Shown here: positions 60,913 through 64,000 of the stretch, in pieces
Layout of the letters: every line of letters starts with the position of its first letter
Numbering within the stretch: position 1 is the stretch's first letter
NCBI RefSeq assembly: GCF_030268085.1
Contig: NZ_BSDE01000003.1
Span: forward strand, 124,001 to 188,000
Direction of reading: 5' to 3'
Origin: Geothrix limicola
GTDB taxonomy: Bacteria; Acidobacteriota; Holophagae; Holophagales; Holophagaceae
DNA: 64,000 nt
The notes under the pieces: generated by a model
The model's database searches: none
What the model was told of the DNA's origin: nothing
What the model saw: the letters and a program-made list of their open reading frames with translations, nothing else
Program-made: the position numbers and the translations under genes

Positions 60913-61730
60913 CGCAGGGCTTGCTCCAGGGCGGTGGCCGCATCGGTCCTGTCGTCGCGGTACTTCACGATACAGGGGGCCGACACCTGGAGTCCGTGGG
61001 CCTTGGCAAAGTCCCCCGAGGCCGGGCGGGAACCGGGCACGACGACAGCTCCTTCGGGTACCTCCTGGCGCAGCTCGCGGCCGTTCACCAGGTCGTAGAT
61101 CACCGTGCTGCCCGTGATGACGACGCCGGAAGCCAGCACGGCGCGCTTGCGCACGACGATGCCTTCGAAGAGGCCCACGAGGCCGCCCACGAAGGCTTCA
61201 TCTTCCACGATGACGGGACGTGCTCCGGCGGGTTCGAGCACGCCGCCGATCTGGGCCGCGGCCGAAAGGTGCACCCGCTTGCCGATCTGCGCGCAGCTGC
61301 CCACCAGGGCGTGGCTGTCCACCATGGTCCCCTCGTCCACGAAGGCACCCACGTTCACGTAAGCCGGGGGCATCACGACGACGCCCTTGGCCACGTGCGC
61401 CCCGCGGCGCACGGAGGAACCACCGGGCACGAGGCGCACGGCATCCTCCGGCCCGAAGTGGCGCGGCGGGTAGGCGGTCTTGTCGAACATGGGGAAGCCC
61501 GGGCCCTCCATGGCCACGATGGCCGTGCGGCGGAAGCCGCAGAGGATGGCCTGCTTCACCCAGGCGTTGGCCTGCCAGCTGCCGTCCTCCTGGCGTTCCG
61601 CGGCCCGGATGGCGCCGGTTTCCAGGCCCACGAGCAGCAGCTGGTGCATGGCCGGAGCCTGGGGATCGACGAGCAGGGCCTCGGGCGCCTGGCTGAAGAA
61701 ACCACGAATGAGATCCACATCCACGACCAT
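60909..61730 (-). CDS. dapD: 2,3,4,5-tetrahydropyridine-2,6-dicarboxylate N-succinyltransferase DapD
   Basis: 273 residues. VNVGAFVDEGTMVDSHALVG, SCAQIGKRVHLSAAAQIGGV, EPAGARPVIVEDEAFVGGLV and SGVVITGSTVIYDLVNG are characteristic of DapD's left-handed beta-helix with its hexapeptide repeats. It transfers succinyl from succinyl-CoA to tetrahydrodipicolinate. A GTG at 61733 or ATG at 61730 is possible; the latter has GGAG eight bases upstream. Presence of DapD fixes the route as the succinylase pathway. Confidence 0.93.
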   Translation of the reverse strand: MVVDVDLIRGFFSQAPEALLVDPQAPAMHQLLLVGLETGAIRAAERQEDGSWQANAWVKQAILCGFRRTAIVAMEGPGFPMFDKTAYPPRHFGPEDAVRLVPGGSSVRRGAHVAKGVVVMPPAYVNVGAFVDEGTMVDSHALVGSCAQIGKRVHLSAAAQIGGVLEPAGARPVIVEDEAFVGGLVGLFEGIVVRKRAVLASGVVITGSTVIYDLVNGRELRQEVPEGAVVVPGSRPASGDFAKAHGLQVSAPCIVKYRDDRTDAATALEQALR

Positions 61731-62632
61731 CACATCACTCCGGGAAGGGTGCCGTCCGAGGCCAGGCAGAGGGCCTCACTCAAAAGGGTGCGCGTGGCCG
61801 CCGAGGCCTGCGCGAGGGGAAGGCGCACGACGTCCGTGCCGAGGCCCAGCAGTTTCAGCGCCGCCTTCAGGGGCACGGGATTGCTCTCCACGAACAGCGC
61901 GTCCATGAGGGGCAGCAGCTGCTGGTGCAGGCGCAGGGCCTCGGCCCCATTCCCGCCGCGAGCCGCGGCCACCAGGGCCGAGGTCTCCCGGGGCAGCACG
62001 TTACCCAGCACGGATACGAGGCCCGAGGCACCCACGGCCATGGAGGCCAAGGCCAGGTTGTCGTCACCCGACAGCAGGGTCTTGCCCTTGGGCAGGGTCC
62101 GGGCCACCTCGGCGATCTGGGACAAACTGCCGCTGCTTTCCTTCACGGCCACCACCTGGGGGTTCTCCCAGAGCCGCATGAGCAGGGCGGGCACCACGTT
62201 CTGGCCCGTCCGGCCCGGCACATTGTAGGCCACAAGGGGGAAGCCCGGCGCGGCCTCGGCGATGGCGGCGTAGTGGGCCACCAGGCCATCGGGGTTGGGC
62301 TTGTTGTAGTAGGGCGTCACCACCAGGGCGCCGGCGGCGCCCAGTTCCTGCGCGCGCCGCGTCAGGGCCGCGGCCTGGCGCGTGGCGTTCGAGCCCGTGC
62401 CGACGATCACCGTGCGGCCCTGGCTTTCTTCGAGGCAGGCCGTGATGATCGCGTCGCGCTCCGCATCCAGCAGGGTGGACGCCTCGCCCGTCGTGCCCAG
62501 GGGCACCAGGGTGTCCACCCCGCCCCCCACCACGTGGCGCACCAGCTTGCGGAAGGCGGGAAGGTCCAGGTCGCCCGCAGACGTGAAGGGCGTGGCCAGC
62601 GCGACGGCGAGGCCGGACAGATCCAGGGTCAT
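61730..62632 (-). CDS. dapA: 4-hydroxy-tetrahydrodipicolinate synthase DapA
   Basis: 300 residues. VALATPFTSAGDLD, LVPLGTTGEASTL, VVTPYYNKPNPDGL, LVAYNVPGRTGQNV (Tyr of the proton relay) and VVAVKESSGSL with the Schiff-base Lys (~161) are all present. It condenses pyruvate with aspartate semialdehyde. The start at 62632 overlaps the dapB stop by ATGA; the open frame upstream runs into the dapB repeat tail and is not coding in this frame. Confidence 0.95.
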   Translation of the reverse strand: MTLDLSGLAVALATPFTSAGDLDLPAFRKLVRHVVGGGVDTLVPLGTTGEASTLLDAERDAIITACLEESQGRTVIVGTGSNATRQAAALTRRAQELGAAGALVVTPYYNKPNPDGLVAHYAAIAEAAPGFPLVAYNVPGRTGQNVVPALLMRLWENPQVVAVKESSGSLSQIAEVARTLPKGKTLLSGDDNLALASMAVGASGLVSVLGNVLPRETSALVAAARGGNGAEALRLHQQLLPLMDALFVESNPVPLKAALKLLGLGTDVVRLPLAQASAATRTLLSEALCLASDGTLPGVM

Positions 62633-63447
62633 GGCTTGCCTCCGAAGGACGGGGTATCGGGGCTTTGCCCGGATACCCCGTGGGGGAGTTCGAGGGGGGA
62701 CGAAGAGCGAGCACCGCGAGCGGACGATCCCCCCTCGTTCAAGTTGGTGAACAAGGGGTCGAGCAGGTCCGCGCCCAAGTCGTCCATGGTGAAGAGGCCC
62801 TTGCGTCCGTGCAGCCAGCGGGCGGCGGCGAGGGCGCCCTGGGCGAAGGGCGCCCTGGAGCGCGCCCTGTGCGTGAGTTCCAGCACCTCGGCGGGGGCGT
62901 CGAGGCCCACCGTGTGGGTGCCGAATTCGGCGCCGGCGCGCAGCACGCCCAGGCTGAGCTGGTGCGGCGCGGGGGTACCGAGGGTCCATTCGGTCTTGCG
63001 CGGGCAGCCCGCCATCAGGGCCGCCGCCAGAGTCCTGGCGGTGCCCGAGGGCGCATCGGCCTTGAGGCGGTGGTGGTGCTCGAAGAGGTAGGGATCGCGA
63101 GTCGGGTCCAGGGCCGCGAAGCGTCCCATCACTGTCGCCAGGCGCGCCATGAGGGCCACGGTGAGCGAGAAGTTGGTGGCCGTCAGCACGCCGATGCGAC
63201 CTCCGATCCGCGTTTCCAGATCCGGGATGGACCAGCCCGTGGCGCCGATCACCAGATCGGTACCCGTTTCCAAGGCCCAGTCCAGGTGGGCTTCCACGCC
63301 TTCCGCCAGGCTGGCGTCGATGGCCACGTCCACGGCGCCGCCGGGCGCCTCGCCCCTATCCACGGTCCAGGCCAGGCCTTCGCCGGCCTCCGCGAGGATG
63401 GCCGAGCCCAGACGGCCTCGGCCGAAAAGTCCGATGCGCAAGGTCAC
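62629..63447 (-). CDS. dapB: 4-hydroxy-tetrahydrodipicolinate reductase DapB, with extra C-terminal tail
   Basis: 272 residues. The N-terminal IGLFGRGRLGSAI is the NAD(P)H site, LVIGATGW and ATNFSLTVALM follow, and the catalytic segment FEHHHRLKADAPSGTA (~122-137) is clear. Family homology ends at GRKGLFTMDDLG (~235), where normal DapB proteins stop. About 35 further residues (from NLNEGGSSARGARSSSPLEL) are encoded by palindromic repeat DNA, so the tail is probably not functional. The stop overlaps dapA. Confidence 0.93.
   Translation of the reverse strand: MTLRIGLFGRGRLGSAILAEAGEGLAWTVDRGEAPGGAVDVAIDASLAEGVEAHLDWALETGTDLVIGATGWSIPDLETRIGGRIGVLTATNFSLTVALMARLATVMGRFAALDPTRDPYLFEHHHRLKADAPSGTARTLAAALMAGCPRKTEWTLGTPAPHQLSLGVLRAGAEFGTHTVGLDAPAEVLELTHRARSRAPFAQGALAAARWLHGRKGLFTMDDLGADLLDPLFTNLNEGGSSARGARSSSPLELPHGVSGQSPDTPSFGGKP
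62651..62737. repeat. Palindromic repeat element inside the 3' end of dapB
   Basis: Two hairpins lie within 87 bases: GGGGTATC (62651-62658) pairs with GATACCCC (62672-62679), with a further GGGC/GCCC inner stem, and CGAGGGGGGA (62691-62700) pairs with TCCCCCCTCG (62728-62737). They lie in the part of dapB beyond its family homology and just before dapA's start. This is the structure expected of a REP-like or palindromic coding insert; it could also slow RNA polymerase or ribosomes at the dapB-dapA junction. Confidence 0.55.
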
Positions 63448-64000
63448 GCGGCGCCTCCCACCAGCACGCGGTGCAGGCGGCGCAGCGCCTCGGCGGTGCT
63501 TTCCCCCTTCACGACGAGGCTCAGGTTGATCTCGTTGGCGCCCATGCTGATCATCTCCACGTTGATGTCGCCCAAGGCCGTGAGTAGCTGGGCGCCGAGG
63601 CCCGGCGTGGATTTCAGGCGCTCGCCCACGGCGGCGATGATGGCGCGGTCCTCGTGCACCTCCACCGTCGCGAAGACCGCCAGATCCTGCAGCAGGGGCT
63701 TCAGGGGCACGTCGGCTTCCACGGTCAGCGACACGCTGACTTCAGCCGTGGCAACGAGGTCGACGCTCACGCCCCGGCGACCGAAGACTTCAAAGAGCCG
63801 CGCGAGAAACCCGCTCTGCGCGAGCATCCGCGTGCTGCTCACCGTCAGCACCGTTACCGGCCCGCGGTTGGCCAGCGCCGTGATGGGACGACCCGTGCGC
63901 ACCTCGGCCGAGATGGTCGTGAAGCGGCCCTCGGGCTTCTGCGTGTGGCGCACGGTGACGGGGATGCGCGCTTCGACGGCGGGCTGGATGGTGGCGGGGT
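63444..64000 (-). CDS. lysC: Aspartate kinase, C-terminal ACT domains (truncated by window edge)
   Basis: About 185 codons of the C-terminal part; the kinase domain lies beyond the window end. VTVLTVSSTRMLAQSGFLAR followed by VFGRRGVSVDLVATAEVSVS is ACT domain 1, and IIAAVGERLKSTPGLGAQLL with MGANEINLSLVVKG is ACT domain 2, including the SxxxI/MGASExNIS-type motif. ACT domains bind lysine and/or threonine for feedback inhibition. It is the first gene of the lysine operon seen here; its stop overlaps the dapB start. Confidence 0.92.
   Translation of the reverse strand, partial: PATIQPAVEARIPVTVRHTQKPEGRFTTISAEVRTGRPITALANRGPVTVLTVSSTRMLAQSGFLARLFEVFGRRGVSVDLVATAEVSVSLTVEADVPLKPLLQDLAVFATVEVHEDRAIIAAVGERLKSTPGLGAQLLTALGDINVEMISMGANEINLSLVVKGESTAEALRRLHRVLVGGAA

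Overview
The window reads as a piece of chromosome from a GC-rich, flagellated, Gram-negative bacterium. The gene content (flagellin/FliD/FliS set, DUF1800 and DUF1501 proteins, a DUF5916 barrel protein, PATAN/DUF4388 protein, ThyX, many TPR and Ala/Pro-linker proteins) and codon use suggest an acidobacterium of the Holophagae (Geothrix/Holophaga-like). That placement is an inference; no rRNA or tRNA gene was seen. Coding density is very high, overlapping ATGA starts are frequent, and no transposase, integrase, CRISPR array or prophage gene was found.

1-16 kb: a sugar and protein-glycosylation region. On the minus strand lie a TPR-OGT-like (GT41) protein, a methyltransferase and a radical SAM/SPASM protein. 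Divergent from them is a plus-strand operon: NAD-dependent epimerase, fused nucleotidyltransferase/PfkB sugar kinase, GmhA-like SIS isomerase, second epimerase, HAD phosphatase-like protein, APH-fold kinase, split transketolase (two genes) and an SDR. Facing it are a sugar-1-phosphate nucleotidyltransferase (HddC-like), a GmhB-like heptose bisphosphatase and a DUF6165 protein, then a TPR protein with a heptosyltransferase-like (GT9) C-terminus. Together these could make sedoheptulose-7-P, convert it to NDP-heptose and attach it to a protein. The immediately following flagellar genes make flagellin the obvious candidate acceptor.

15.6-19.3 kb: minus-strand flagellar late cluster: short flagellin (sigma-28-like promoter, hairpin behind it), FlaG, FliD, FliS and a small FliT-position protein. 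19.4-29.2 kb: PATAN/DUF4388-TPR protein divergent from a membrane Ser/Thr kinase, RNase III, a diverged HisA-like barrel, a HEAT-like protein, and a coupled operon of an exported protein, an ECF sigma factor, a membrane anti-sigma-like protein and an exported TPR protein. 29.2-43.6 kb: MsbA-like ABC exporter, QueA, a DUF4870-like protein, a cytochrome-like lipoprotein/DUF1800/DUF1501 set, TauE/SafE permease, esterase, a metallophosphoesterase-like protein lacking its metal ligands, DUF192, DUF5916, a class V aminotransferase and ThyX.

43.7-58.6 kb: transaldolase/Fsa-type aldolase, an exported HIT protein, an aspartase fused to a cyclic-nucleotide-binding-like domain, a lower-GC spacer with strong RNA secondary structure and a small secreted protein, a DUF4410-like protein, an acyl-CoA carboxyltransferase, a tandem family of exported TPR proteins, CPBP protease, GNAT, MBL hydrolase, LolA-like, zinc-ribbon/FHA and TPR membrane proteins. 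58.6-64 kb: a minus-strand lysine/meso-DAP operon by the succinylase route (lysC end, dapB, dapA, dapD, dapC-like, lysA-like); its dapB has a 3' tail built from palindromic repeat DNA.
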